A DNA stretch of 64,000 nucleotides from Bacteroidetes bacterium UBA1935 (GTDB taxonomy: Bacteria; Bacteroidota; Bacteroidia; Chitinophagales; Chitinophagaceae). Of this stretch, positions 26,658 to 35,493 are shown one piece after another. The translations under genes were made by a program, and so were the position numbers. How positions within the stretch are numbered: position 1 is the stretch's first letter; every line of letters starts with the position of its first letter. The notes beneath the pieces are model-generated. The model saw only the letters and a list, made by a program, of their open reading frames with translations. It was not told the DNA's origin and ran no database searches. Location: assembly GCA_002337045.1 (NCBI GenBank), contig DDFF01000007.1:124001-188000 (forward strand), in the 5' to 3' direction.

Positions 26658-29348
26658 ATGATAAAACAATCATTACTACTGCTGGGTCTTAGCGTTGCTA
26701 CCATCAATGTAGCAGATGCGCAACCCTGGCTGGAAAATGTAAATGTAGAACAAACCAAACTACAGGACATCATTAACGCGCACGAAGCACAAAAAGCCGC
26801 TACTATTGAGGAACAGCGAGTAAAGGGAGAACCAGTAAAAGAAAACAAAGACTATCATTTCTACCGCTGGAAGTGGCATGCAGAATCTCACACAGACCAA
26901 AACGGCTATCTTGTACCCGCATCTAAAAACTACGAAGAGTGGAGGAAGTTTTACGGCAACGCTGCCTATAAAACAACGGCTGCAGCAACAACCAGTGCCA
27001 ACTGGAGCTTTCAGGGCCCTACCACAAGTACCGGCGGCTATGCAGGTATTGGTCGTATCAATTCTATAGCGTTCCACCCTACAGATCCCAATCAGCTTTG
27101 GGTTGCCAGTGCAGGTGGTGGTGCATGGAAAACAACTAATAATGGCTCCAGCTGGACGTCTATGTCTCACATGTTGCCGGTATTGGGTGTATCTGATATA
27201 GATATTCATCCAAACAACCCGAATATAATATACATGTGTACCGGCGACAGGGATGCCAGCGATACATATAGCATTGGTGTTATGAAGTCATCTAACGGTG
27301 GTGTAACATGGGACACTACAGGGCTGAAATGGACTGTAACACAAAGCAGGCTTACAAATGCTTTGGTTATCAATAAGCAAAACCCAAATGTGCTGACAGT
27401 AGCTACCAGCGATGGTATCTACCGTTCTACCAATGGCGGCACAAACTTCGCTCGTGTTCAGACAGGTAACTTTAAAGACATTGTTTATCATCCAACAGAC
27501 TCAAACATTATGTACGCTGTTGGTTCTGCACTTTATTACCGCTCTTCTAATGGTGGTAAAACATGGACTAACTTATCTGCACAATTTGCGGGTAAAGGGC
27601 GTATAGCATTAGCTGTAACACCTGCTGATGTAAAAATCGTCAAACTGATAGTATGTACTTCTTCCAACGGGTTGGATAGTATATATAACTCTACAGATAC
27701 AGGCAAAACCTTTACTGGAATATTTGGTCCCCAGGGTTACTGTAGCCTTAACCCTTCTACAAAACAAAATGATTTAATTTCAGGTAGCAATAACAATACA
27801 CCCCTTGGTTGTGGTAACCAAGGCTGGTACGACTTATGTATAGCTATTAATCCCAATAATGCTAATGAAGTACTTGTTGGTGGCGTTAATGCATTCCGTT
27901 CTACAAACGGAGGCAACTCTTGGTCAATATGCACACAATGGTGGGCACAGTTACCAGGCGTTGCAACTGTACATGCAGATAAACATTTTCTAGGGTTCCA
28001 TCCACTTGTTAGTGGTAGGTTGCTACAAGGATGTGATGGTGGTATATACCGAACCGACAATACTGCCGGTTCATTGTGGACTGATATGACAAATGGGTTA
28101 GCCATTACACAGTTCTATAGAAATGCTGTTAGCCATACTTCTCAGTTTGTAATGGCCGGTGCACAGGATAACGGTACTAAAAGTCTTGCCTTCGGAACCA
28201 CATGGACAGACGAGAATGGTGGTGACGGTATGGATTGCCACGTAGATTACTCAGATAGTACTATTTACTACTCCGGTATTCAACAGGGCTTAATTACACG
28301 CCACACTCCTACCGGCGATGTTAGGATATCAGACAATATCCCACCGGGTGGCGGATTTATGTCCGATCAAGGTGCATGGATAACTCCATACATCATCAAC
28401 CCGCACAACCCAACACACATCATAGCCGGATACAAGCAGGTGTACGTATCTGCAGACAGGGGCAATACTTGGATATCACTTAGCGGTGGCGACTCTTTGA
28501 ATAAAAAAAGAAACATTCACAGACTGGCTATGACACCTGCCGACAATAAAACACTCTATGCTATACTAGCATACTCAAGTGGCGATACGGTTAAAGTGTA
28601 CTATACAAATTCTTATAACGCTACGACACCCGTTACATTTGGCACAATAGTTAGTCCTTATAAATCTGCACCGTCAGATATTAAGGTTGATCCTAAAAAG
28701 AAAGACCGTTTCTGGATTACATTCAGTGGATATGGCAGCCCGCAAGTAGTACAATATGATGCAGGTACTTGGACATCTTATAACACAGGCCTTCCAAATG
28801 TACCTGTTCATTGTATCGAGATTGACTCAGCAACACAATTCAAATACATAGGTACAGACATAGGTGTATACCACTGGGATACGACTTCTAAACAATGGGA
28901 AGTATTCAACAACAGCAATGCTATGCCAAGTATTGAGGTAACAGACCTTGGTATTAATTATAAAACCAAAGAAATATGGGCTTCTACTTACGGACGTGGC
29001 TTATGGAAGAGTAAAGTACAGATGTACAATACTACCCCTGTAGATACTACAGACACTACTACCAAAGTTGTTACCATTATACCATACGCAAGCAACAATA
29101 TAGAACTTTACCCCAACCCTAACAATGGTGTGTTCCAGGTAAAGGCAAATAATGCACTGTTTGCAAACAAAGTTGCGCAGATACGTATTATAGACAAGAC
29201 AGGCCGTACAGTTTGGCAAGGTCAGCAAAAGCTGAATGACAATGGCGTAACATACATCAGAGCAACGGGCTTACCATTGGGTATGTACATAATAGACCTG
29301 ACGGACGGTAAGGAAACAATAGGCCGACAACGCTTCCAGATAGAATAG
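26658..29348 (+). CDS. T9SS-sorted Asp-box beta-propeller protein (paralogue of 4026-6617)
   Basis: An 896-residue secreted protein with the same order as the protein at 4026-6617. It has a signal peptide (1-21), a charged Gln/Glu segment, the aromatic motif (FYRWKWHAESHTD), and a propeller with Asp-box turns (TTNNGSSW, SSNGGVTW, STNGGTNF, SSNGGKTW, STDTGKTF, STNGGNSW, SADRGNTW). A Thr/Asp-rich linker (TTPVDTTDTTTK) leads to a type A T9SS sorting domain starting LYPNPNNGVFQV. Shared blocks such as NGYLVPAS/KGYLVSPS and MCTGDRDASDTY/LATGDREANDTY show a duplication. No catalytic site is recognised. A bidirectional terminator follows at 29377-29399. It stands alone, unlike its paralogue, which has a lipoprotein gene directly upstream. 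Confidence 0.85.
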   Translation: MIKQSLLLLGLSVATINVADAQPWLENVNVEQTKLQDIINAHEAQKAATIEEQRVKGEPVKENKDYHFYRWKWHAESHTDQNGYLVPASKNYEEWRKFYGNAAYKTTAAATTSANWSFQGPTTSTGGYAGIGRINSIAFHPTDPNQLWVASAGGGAWKTTNNGSSWTSMSHMLPVLGVSDIDIHPNNPNIIYMCTGDRDASDTYSIGVMKSSNGGVTWDTTGLKWTVTQSRLTNALVINKQNPNVLTVATSDGIYRSTNGGTNFARVQTGNFKDIVYHPTDSNIMYAVGSALYYRSSNGGKTWTNLSAQFAGKGRIALAVTPADVKIVKLIVCTSSNGLDSIYNSTDTGKTFTGIFGPQGYCSLNPSTKQNDLISGSNNNTPLGCGNQGWYDLCIAINPNNANEVLVGGVNAFRSTNGGNSWSICTQWWAQLPGVATVHADKHFLGFHPLVSGRLLQGCDGGIYRTDNTAGSLWTDMTNGLAITQFYRNAVSHTSQFVMAGAQDNGTKSLAFGTTWTDENGGDGMDCHVDYSDSTIYYSGIQQGLITRHTPTGDVRISDNIPPGGGFMSDQGAWITPYIINPHNPTHIIAGYKQVYVSADRGNTWISLSGGDSLNKKRNIHRLAMTPADNKTLYAILAYSSGDTVKVYYTNSYNATTPVTFGTIVSPYKSAPSDIKVDPKKKDRFWITFSGYGSPQVVQYDAGTWTSYNTGLPNVPVHCIEIDSATQFKYIGTDIGVYHWDTTSKQWEVFNNSNAMPSIEVTDLGINYKTKEIWASTYGRGLWKSKVQMYNTTPVDTTDTTTKVVTIIPYASNNIELYPNPNNGVFQVKANNALFANKVAQIRIIDKTGRTVWQGQQKLNDNGVTYIRATGLPLGMYIIDLTDGKETIGRQRFQIE

Positions 29349-29376
29349 AACAGAAGCTCATGGTAAATTAAATAAT

Positions 29377-29399
29377 AAAGCCCCGATAATCGGGGCTTT
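29377..29399. terminator. Bidirectional terminator between propeller gene and rlpA
   Basis: AAAGCCCCGA (29377-29386) and TCGGGGCTTT (29390-29399) form a perfect 10-bp stem with a three-base loop, in a convergent spacer. Confidence 0.8.
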
Positions 29400-29437
29400 A
29401 ATTTTATCTCTATCTCTACGGCGCTATGGCCAAAGTA

Positions 29438-29878
29438 TTATAGTTCGTTTTTATGGAGTTGCATATCTATCACTTTCTGAGCCAGTATGCCTGTTTTGCC
29501 TTCTTCTTCCGTCACCACTTCTACTTTTACTTTAGTGATCCCTTTTTTGTGAAAGTCCAGCTTTTTAGCGGCAATACTAGCAAGGTCTATCAGGCGTTTG
29601 TTACCTGCAGCCATACGGTCATTTACTTTTACATATACCACCTCTCCGTTCGAGATATTGGTAACCTTAACGTACGAACCCAGCTTTATTTTGTTGCTTG
29701 CAGCAGTGAACTTGTCATTATCAAACACATCGCCTGTAGTCGTTTTACGACCTTCAAACTTATCGTGATAATAACTTGCCACACCTTTCTCGCTCTCAGA
29801 GATTTTCTTCTGAGCGTCCTGAGCTTTCAGCCCCGGCAAGGTGAACGTTAAAAATGTTAATAGTAACAACCGCCTCAT
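29438..29878 (-). CDS. rlpA: RlpA-like double-psi beta-barrel protein
   Basis: A septal-ring lytic-transglycosylase-like protein, probably acting on peptidoglycan. I chose the ATG at 29878 (147 residues), which gives a clean signal peptide MRRLLLLTFLTFTLPGLKAQ; in-frame ATGs at 29884 and 29914 would add residues before it. The RlpA fold is visible in GVASYYHDKFEGRKTTTGDVFD, FTAASNKIKLGSYVKVTN, and VYVKVNDRMAAGNKRLIDLA (the conserved N-D-R and D). No SPOR domain follows, so this is the short form without the peptidoglycan-binding tail. It is convergent with the propeller gene and lies downstream of deaD on the same strand (59 bases). Confidence 0.85.
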   Translation of the reverse strand: MRRLLLLTFLTFTLPGLKAQDAQKKISESEKGVASYYHDKFEGRKTTTGDVFDNDKFTAASNKIKLGSYVKVTNISNGEVVYVKVNDRMAAGNKRLIDLASIAAKKLDFHKKGITKVKVEVVTEEEGKTGILAQKVIDMQLHKNEL

Positions 29879-29937
29879 ACACATTATAAATTTATGCAAA
29901 AATAGGCATTTCAACCTGCCTATGCAAGTATATATTA

Positions 29938-31656
29938 TTATTTATCGCTATTTCTCCTGTTAAACTTATGTGAACTAGGCTTTCCGCTACGGTAACCATG
30001 TCCTCCACTATCCCTTGAAAATGAACGATTTGCAGGGAATCCACCACGTTCACGATCGCGTTGTTCCGCTTCTTCTATCCTTATCTTACGGCCTTTGTAC
30101 TTTTTGGCAGAAAGTGTCTGAACGATGAATTCTGCGGCAGTACCGCTTACATTAAAGAAGCTGCTCAGGTCACGAACAGTTATGCGGTCTATCACATTTG
30201 CTTCGATATCTGTGCTATCTGTAATGAACTGCAACAACTTTTCAGGCCCACTGACACCATCTTTGATACCGATGTTGATGAACAGGCGCACACTGCTACG
30301 GTTACCACGGCTGCGTTCTTTCTGCTCATAACCCGCGTTCAGGTCTTCAGCTTCGTTATATGTTTCTATCGTTTCTTTCAGTTGCAACCATACCAGACGG
30401 CGAATCAGTTCATCTTTATCCATATCCTCAAATTTCTCGTGGATCGTAGATTGGTAGATTTTAGCAAAATCGGCTTCAGGTTTCGCAGTTTCAATCTGTT
30501 CCAGATAGTAGAACAGTTTCTTACGTACTATCTCTGCACCATCAGGAATATCGCTCTTGTGGAAGCGTGTTTTAGATATACGCTCTACCTGGCGGATGTT
30601 CGAAATCTCCTTTGGAGAAACGATAGACATACAGATACCTGACTTACCTGCACGTGCCGTACGGCCACTGCGGTGTGTGTATACTTCAGGATCATCCGGC
30701 AATTCGTAGTTTATAACGTGGCTGATGTCGTTCACGTCAATACCGCGTGCCGCTACGTCTGTAGCCACGATGCATTGCAGTGATTTGTTTTTGAAACGCT
30801 CCATCACCTTGCTACGCATCTTCTGGTCCATATCACCGTGCAGCGGGCTTACGTGGTAGCCCATCTTCATCAGCTTTTCAGATATGTCCTGGCAGTCTTG
30901 TTTGGTACGTGTGAATATGATACCATAAATACCCGGTGTGAAATCCAACAAACGGCGCAGGGTTTCAAACCTGTTGTGATGGCTGGTTACATAGTATTGG
31001 TGATCAATATTTTCGTTGGTAACGTTTTCTTTTGCTACAGCAAACTCCTGCCATTTGCTCATAAAGCGTTTGGCAATGTTGCGCACATCATTATTCATAG
31101 TTGCAGAGAACAACCATGTGTATTGGCGTGCAGGTGTGCTTTTCAGGATAAACTCAATATCCTCACGGAAGCCCATGTTCAGCATTTCATCGGCTTCATC
31201 CAGTACTACATACTGCACTTGTTCCAATGATATTGCTTTACGTTCCAGCAAGTCTATCAGCCTGCCCGGTGTAGCCACTATTATCTGAGGGTTTGCTTTT
31301 ACCTCACGAATCTGGCCACCTATAGGCACACCTCCGTACACAGCAGTGGTTTTAAGGCCACGCATGTAGTACCCATATTTTTTAAATTCCTCTTGTATTT
31401 GCATACACAATTCGCGTGTAGGGCTCAATACAAGGGTTTGCACATGTTTCAGTGCAACGTCTGTGTGGTGCAGTAACGGCAGTCCAAACGCGGCAGTTTT
31501 ACCTGTTCCGGTTTGCGCAAGAGCGATAATATCAGAAGGTTGAGATAGTAACTGAGGGATAACTTTTTGTTGAATAGGAGTCGGCGTCTCAAAGCCCATG
31601 TCCGATACGGCACGAGTCAATTCCTCTCTAAGCGAGAGGCTCGAAAATGAAATCAT
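29938..31656 (-). CDS. deaD: DEAD-box ATP-dependent RNA helicase (DeaD/CsdA type)
   Basis: Unwinds RNA duplexes in ribosome assembly, mRNA decay or cold adaptation. The 572 residues show the Q motif (PTPIQQKVIPQ), Walker A AQTGTGKTAA, PTRELCMQI, TPGRLIDLL, the DEAD box VLDEADEML, FSATM, the second RecA domain with ARGIDVNDI and HRSGRTARAGK. A C-terminal DbpA-type RNA-binding domain follows (about 455-530, VRLFINIGIKDGVSGPEKLL). The tail is Arg/Gly/Ser-rich (GGFPANRSFSRDSGGHGYRSG), typical for RNA contact. The start at 31656 directly precedes the conserved N-terminus. The spacer to the divergent sensor kinase gene is 181 bases. Confidence 0.95.
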   Translation of the reverse strand: MISFSSLSLREELTRAVSDMGFETPTPIQQKVIPQLLSQPSDIIALAQTGTGKTAAFGLPLLHHTDVALKHVQTLVLSPTRELCMQIQEEFKKYGYYMRGLKTTAVYGGVPIGGQIREVKANPQIIVATPGRLIDLLERKAISLEQVQYVVLDEADEMLNMGFREDIEFILKSTPARQYTWLFSATMNNDVRNIAKRFMSKWQEFAVAKENVTNENIDHQYYVTSHHNRFETLRRLLDFTPGIYGIIFTRTKQDCQDISEKLMKMGYHVSPLHGDMDQKMRSKVMERFKNKSLQCIVATDVAARGIDVNDISHVINYELPDDPEVYTHRSGRTARAGKSGICMSIVSPKEISNIRQVERISKTRFHKSDIPDGAEIVRKKLFYYLEQIETAKPEADFAKIYQSTIHEKFEDMDKDELIRRLVWLQLKETIETYNEAEDLNAGYEQKERSRGNRSSVRLFINIGIKDGVSGPEKLLQFITDSTDIEANVIDRITVRDLSSFFNVSGTAAEFIVQTLSAKKYKGRKIRIEEAEQRDRERGGFPANRSFSRDSGGHGYRSGKPSSHKFNRRNSDK

Positions 31657-31778
31657 CTAATAAAGAACTTTTTATATAAGAAGCGGCAAAGATACAGCTA
31701 AATACCGACAATATTTAAAATATTTGATATTATCCCATTATTAATCATTGTAGCTTCCACAATCCTTGTACAGACAAT

Positions 31779-31804
31779 GTTAACTAGTGTTAACGGGCTA
31801 ATAC
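31779..31804 (+). promoter_or_regulatory. Putative regulator-binding repeats upstream of the two-component operon
   Basis: GTTAAC (31779-31784) and GTTAAC (31789-31794) are direct repeats with a 10-base period, followed in register by a weaker TAATAC (31799-31804). The site lies about 28-43 bases before a TATCTTTA element (31822-31829) and 45-60 bases before the kinase ATG. A matching array occurs at 33966-33990 upstream of the protease gene. OmpR/PhoB-type regulators bind direct repeats of about 10-11 bases, so binding by the response regulator encoded here is inferred. Confidence 0.45.
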
Positions 31805-31837
31805 ATTGTACGGGCATAAAATATCTTTACACTCGTT

Positions 31838-33262
31838 ATGCAAAAGAGGCTACGCATACTGGTTGGCACTGCCAGTGTATCTGTTGCGCTTATAATAGGG
31901 TTGCAGCTCTTCTGGCTGGTTTCCCTTTTCAAAGAACAAAAGCAACACTTCATCACAGATACGCGCAATGCGCTGATGGAATCTGTTGTTGCCAGCAGCA
32001 TGAATGTTATGGTAATGGATGAGCCGGACTCCGTCAACAAAGCTTTGACTGAGAGCATACGCGAAAGCATGCTGAGCGGCAACAAAGCCAACCTTGAAAA
32101 ACAATTAAAAACCCTATCGCAAAAACATGTGTCAGCAAAAGGCACACATATAGACACCGCAGCCGAAATACAACGTATGCTGGATACTGCAAAGCTGATG
32201 CTTGAGTTCAGTAGCCTTACACCTGACATACCGAAAGAAAATCTGCTACAGCATAAAAAGAATCTGATAACAGGGCTTAAAAAACGTGGTATAGATATTC
32301 ACTTCGAACTGGCACTATTAGAAAAAAAGAAGATAAAGGACTGCACCACAGACAGCTCCTCTTTCAATAAACTATTCAAAGTATATCCGGAAAAAGAAGA
32401 AACAACTATACTCTCAAAGAAGCCTACGCAAACCATTGTAATGGGTTTCAGTAACATCAACGTTTACATCCTGAAAAAAATGCTGTGGTTGATAGTACTG
32501 TCAGTCATCTTCATCCCATTGTTTGTATACTCTTACGTATATGTATTGCGCACTTTCTTCAGGCAAAAGAAGATGGCGGAAATCCGTAACGATTTCATCA
32601 ACAACATGACGCACGAGCTGAAGACTCCTATCAGCGGTGCATCTGTGGCGCTTGAATTACTTGGCAATAGCAATATACCACAAGACAAAAAAGATGAGTA
32701 TATACAAATAGCGCAAAACGAACTAAAGCGTCTGAACAGCCTTGTTGAAAAAGTGCTGAGCATGGCGGCTTTCGAGAAGAATGAAATAACAATGTCTGCA
32801 TCACAAATACCACTTCAATCATTTGTGCAAGACATCATCAACAACCAAAAACCACTGCTTGAGCAAAACAACGTTAAGGTTCATCTTGAAGTATCTCCTG
32901 CCGACCTCACTGTAAAAGCAGACTGCTTCCACCTTGCCAATGTCATCATCAATCTGATAGACAACGCCATTAAGTACAACGATAAGACCATACCACTAAT
33001 AGACATACAAATCAGCAGGCAAGGAGATGATGTTATGATACTTGTTACTGACAATGGCAAAGGCATACCTTCGGAATATACCGATAAGATATTCGACAAA
33101 TTCTTTCGCGTACCTGCCGGAGACCTGCACGAAGTAAAAGGATACGGTCTGGGGCTTAGTTATGTAAAAGCTATTGTAACATTGCACAATGGCAGTATTA
33201 TGGCCAATAGCCAGCAAGGTGTTGGCAGTACGTTTATCATCAGTCTTCCTCAAACCACTTGA
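31838..33262 (+). CDS. Membrane sensor histidine kinase (RprX-like)
   Basis: A 474-residue inner-membrane kinase. The first membrane helix is at about 9-31 and the second at about 212-238. Between them lies a 180-residue extracytoplasmic domain of helical character with no recognised fold. The cytoplasmic part has HisKA with His259 (NNMTHELKTPISG) and the ATPase domain with N-box NLIDNAIKYND, DNGKGIP and GYGLGLSYVKAIV. It resembles RprX of Bacteroides in architecture and gene order. It is followed two bases later by its response regulator gene (start at 33265), so the two form an operon. TTAAC direct repeats and a TATCTTTA element precede it, suggesting autoregulation. Confidence 0.9.
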   Translation: MQKRLRILVGTASVSVALIIGLQLFWLVSLFKEQKQHFITDTRNALMESVVASSMNVMVMDEPDSVNKALTESIRESMLSGNKANLEKQLKTLSQKHVSAKGTHIDTAAEIQRMLDTAKLMLEFSSLTPDIPKENLLQHKKNLITGLKKRGIDIHFELALLEKKKIKDCTTDSSSFNKLFKVYPEKEETTILSKKPTQTIVMGFSNINVYILKKMLWLIVLSVIFIPLFVYSYVYVLRTFFRQKKMAEIRNDFINNMTHELKTPISGASVALELLGNSNIPQDKKDEYIQIAQNELKRLNSLVEKVLSMAAFEKNEITMSASQIPLQSFVQDIINNQKPLLEQNNVKVHLEVSPADLTVKADCFHLANVIINLIDNAIKYNDKTIPLIDIQISRQGDDVMILVTDNGKGIPSEYTDKIFDKFFRVPAGDLHEVKGYGLGLSYVKAIVTLHNGSIMANSQQGVGSTFIISLPQTT

Positions 33263-33264
33263 TA

Positions 33265-33954
33265 ATGGCAACAAATATTCTATTGGCAGAAGACGAGGCA
33301 GTACTTGGCAAGCTTGTAAAAGAAGCGATGGAAAGCAAAGGCTTTACCGTGCAGTGGGCCAAGAACGGTAGCGATGCACTGCAAGCCTACAAAAAAGAGC
33401 AACCCGATATTTGTATACTGGATGTAATGATGCCGGGCATAGATGGCTTTACACTTGCCAAACAAATACGCGCTGTCAACACAGATATACCCATCCTATT
33501 CCTTACAGCGCGTTCACAGACTTCTGATGTACTGAAAGGATATGAGTCCGGCGGCAACGACTACCTGCGCAAACCCTTCAGCCTTGAAGAGTTGTACCTA
33601 CGCATCAATGAACTATTAAGACGGATAAAAACCACCGTCAGCACAGAAGATATTGCAGAAGAATACAAGATTGGCAAATACACTTTCCTGCCACAGGCGC
33701 AGCTATTGAGTATGGGCAATGAGAAGATAAAATTATCTAACAAAGAAACACTGCTGTTGCAAGAATTGGTGATACACAAAAATAAGTTGATGGAACGCAG
33801 GCAAACCCTCATTAAATTATGGGGCGATGATAATTTCTTCAACGGACGCAATATGGATGTGTACATTGCCAAACTACGCAAACATCTTGCTGCAGATGCT
33901 TCACTTTCTATCATCAATGTACGCGGACATGGTTTCAAGCTGGTGCAGGAATAG
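33265..33954 (+). CDS. OmpR-family response regulator (RprY-like)
   Basis: A 229-residue transcription factor: receiver domain (1-120) with acidic pair Glu9-Asp10, phospho-acceptor Asp53 (CILDVMMPGIDG), Thr and Lys of the switch (FLTARSQT, LRKPFS), and a winged-helix trans_reg_C domain (about 130-229) containing NGRNMDVYIAKLRKHL and the end GHGFKLVQE. From memory of the family, this C-terminal block closely resembles RprY of Bacteroides. I chose the ATG at 33265 over the TTG at 33259 because it begins with MATNILLAEDE directly at the first strand. It probably regulates its own operon and the protease gene downstream through the TTAAC repeats. Confidence 0.92.
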   Translation: MATNILLAEDEAVLGKLVKEAMESKGFTVQWAKNGSDALQAYKKEQPDICILDVMMPGIDGFTLAKQIRAVNTDIPILFLTARSQTSDVLKGYESGGNDYLRKPFSLEELYLRINELLRRIKTTVSTEDIAEEYKIGKYTFLPQAQLLSMGNEKIKLSNKETLLLQELVIHKNKLMERRQTLIKLWGDDNFFNGRNMDVYIAKLRKHLAADASLSIINVRGHGFKLVQE

Positions 33955-33965
33955 CATTCACACTA

Positions 33966-33990
33966 ATTAACACTCATTAACTTTCATTAC
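33966..33990 (+). promoter_or_regulatory. Putative regulator-binding repeats upstream of the M43 protease gene
   Basis: ATTAAC (33966-33971), ATTAAC (33976-33981) and ATTAC (33986-33990) are three in-register repeats with a 10-base period. They end 24 bases before the TACCTTTG element at 34014-34021. They resemble the repeats at 31779-31804. Confidence 0.5.
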
Positions 33991-34013
33991 ATCTGCACTG
34001 TTGCACACCAGTC

Positions 34014-34021
34014 TACCTTTG
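34014..34021 (+). promoter_or_regulatory. Candidate -7 promoter element of the M43 protease gene
   Basis: TACCTTTG matches TAnnTTTG and lies 24 bases upstream of the ATG at 34046, which leaves room for a normal leader with the AGAGG ribosome-binding sequence. Confidence 0.5.
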
Positions 34022-34045
34022 ATAAAAAACAAAGAGGTAACTGAA

Positions 34046-35428
34046 ATGTATAAGCAAATAACCACTGCCCTGCTGGGCATCTGCACCTTTGGTACAGCCA
34101 TGGCACAAAGTAGTGCACCTAATACCATAATAGACGGCTGGGATGTATTGATAAAAAAATGTGAGCAAAATAACCCGAACTTCAGAGCAGATTTATATGA
34201 ACTGAACAAGCAGATAGAACAAAAAGCTGAGGCCTATATGCAGGCAAACGCGGCCAATAAAACTACTGCTGTAAAAGAAGTACCTATAGTATTTCACATT
34301 GTCCTTACACAAACTAAAATAAACCAACTGGGCGGTACTGCGGGTATTGCAGAACGCATACAATCACAAATAGATGTGCTGAATAAAGACTTTAATGCTG
34401 CCAATGCAGACAGTGTATTGATACCGGCAGCTTTCAAACCACTGTATGGCAATATGGGTATCAAATTTTCGCTGGCACATAAAGCACCGGATGGTAGCTA
34501 CAGCCCCGGTTATGAAATCATAACTAGTGCAAAAACTGCATTTGATATACAAAGCGGAACAAAAGGAACAGGGATGTATTGCAGCGATGCAAAGTTTACA
34601 TCTTCAGGTGGTGCAGATGCATGGGATACAAAAAAATACATCAACGTATGGGTAACAGATATTACCCCAATGGGCGTTGGCGGCGTTGGCACACCTCCTC
34701 CATATGCTATCTATGGCGGCACTACACAGTTTCCGTGGAATGAACAAGGCATCGTAATATCTTACATGGCTTTTGGTAAACGCACTAATAGTAGTCAATA
34801 CTTTCCTTTGGATGCAGCAGTGGCAGGACGTACACTGGTACACGAAATGGGACACTACTTCAATCTATTTCACCCGTTTGGCATGAGCACAATGGATAAT
34901 AAAACATGTACGGATGATGACGGAGTAAGTGACACGCCACTTGAAAGCGCCCCTACGCAAAGTATTTGCCCGGCATTCCCATTGCTGGATACTTGTTCTA
35001 AAAAATTTCCTGGTGTTATGTATATGAACCACATGGACTACAGCGCAGATACCTGCCGTACCATGTTCTCTAAAGGACAAGCTGCTCGTGTGAATCTTGA
35101 ACTAGCAGGTGGCGGTTTCCGCGACCAACTAACAAGCGATCCGGGATTGATTTATTGGTGGTCTTCTTCTGTTGAAAATGTTGTTGTTAACAGCGAAGTA
35201 TCTGTTTATCCAAACCCTGCAACTGATGCTTGTACTATCAATTGTAATAATGCTGTTGCAAAGCGCATAGATATCATCAACAATCTTGGGCAGGTTGTAC
35301 ATACCATTGTGCCTGCTGCTAATGAAACTATCATTCATGCAGACCTCAGCAATCTTGCAAAGGGTATTTATATCATAAAATGTACGTTTGCCGAAACAAT
35401 GACCACTACCAAGTTGATGCACTATTAA
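34046..35428 (+). CDS. Secreted M43 (pappalysin-like) metalloprotease with T9SS tail
   Basis: A 460-residue exported zinc protease. I use the ATG at 34046, which follows an AAAGAGG-type ribosome-binding site and opens the signal peptide MYKQITTALLGICTFGTAMAQ; a longer frame from 34001 adds non-signal residues. The propeptide-like helix (35-75) is followed by the M43 domain with VPIVFHIVLT, then the extended zinc motif HEMGHYFNLFH (His266, Glu267, His270, His276) and a Met-turn region MYMNHMDYSAD. The last 75 or so residues are a type A T9SS sorting domain (VYPNPATDACTINC to TTTKLMHY). It lies 91 bases after the response regulator gene with its own promoter and repeat array, so regulation by that pair is likely. 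Confidence 0.92.
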   Translation: MYKQITTALLGICTFGTAMAQSSAPNTIIDGWDVLIKKCEQNNPNFRADLYELNKQIEQKAEAYMQANAANKTTAVKEVPIVFHIVLTQTKINQLGGTAGIAERIQSQIDVLNKDFNAANADSVLIPAAFKPLYGNMGIKFSLAHKAPDGSYSPGYEIITSAKTAFDIQSGTKGTGMYCSDAKFTSSGGADAWDTKKYINVWVTDITPMGVGGVGTPPPYAIYGGTTQFPWNEQGIVISYMAFGKRTNSSQYFPLDAAVAGRTLVHEMGHYFNLFHPFGMSTMDNKTCTDDDGVSDTPLESAPTQSICPAFPLLDTCSKKFPGVMYMNHMDYSADTCRTMFSKGQAARVNLELAGGGFRDQLTSDPGLIYWWSSSVENVVVNSEVSVYPNPATDACTINCNNAVAKRIDIINNLGQVVHTIVPAANETIIHADLSNLAKGIYIIKCTFAETMTTTKLMHY

Positions 35429-35442
35429 TGTACACAACAATA

Positions 35443-35483
35443 AAAAAGAAGAGCCTGTATATTATGTACAGGCTCTTCTTTTT
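35443..35483. terminator. Bidirectional terminator after the M43 gene
   Basis: Seventeen paired bases (35443-35459 with 35467-35483, core AAGAAGAGCCTGTA) around a seven-base loop. A-rich on the left and T-rich on the right, so it can serve both convergent genes. Confidence 0.85.
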
Positions 35484-35493
35484 ATAATACAGG

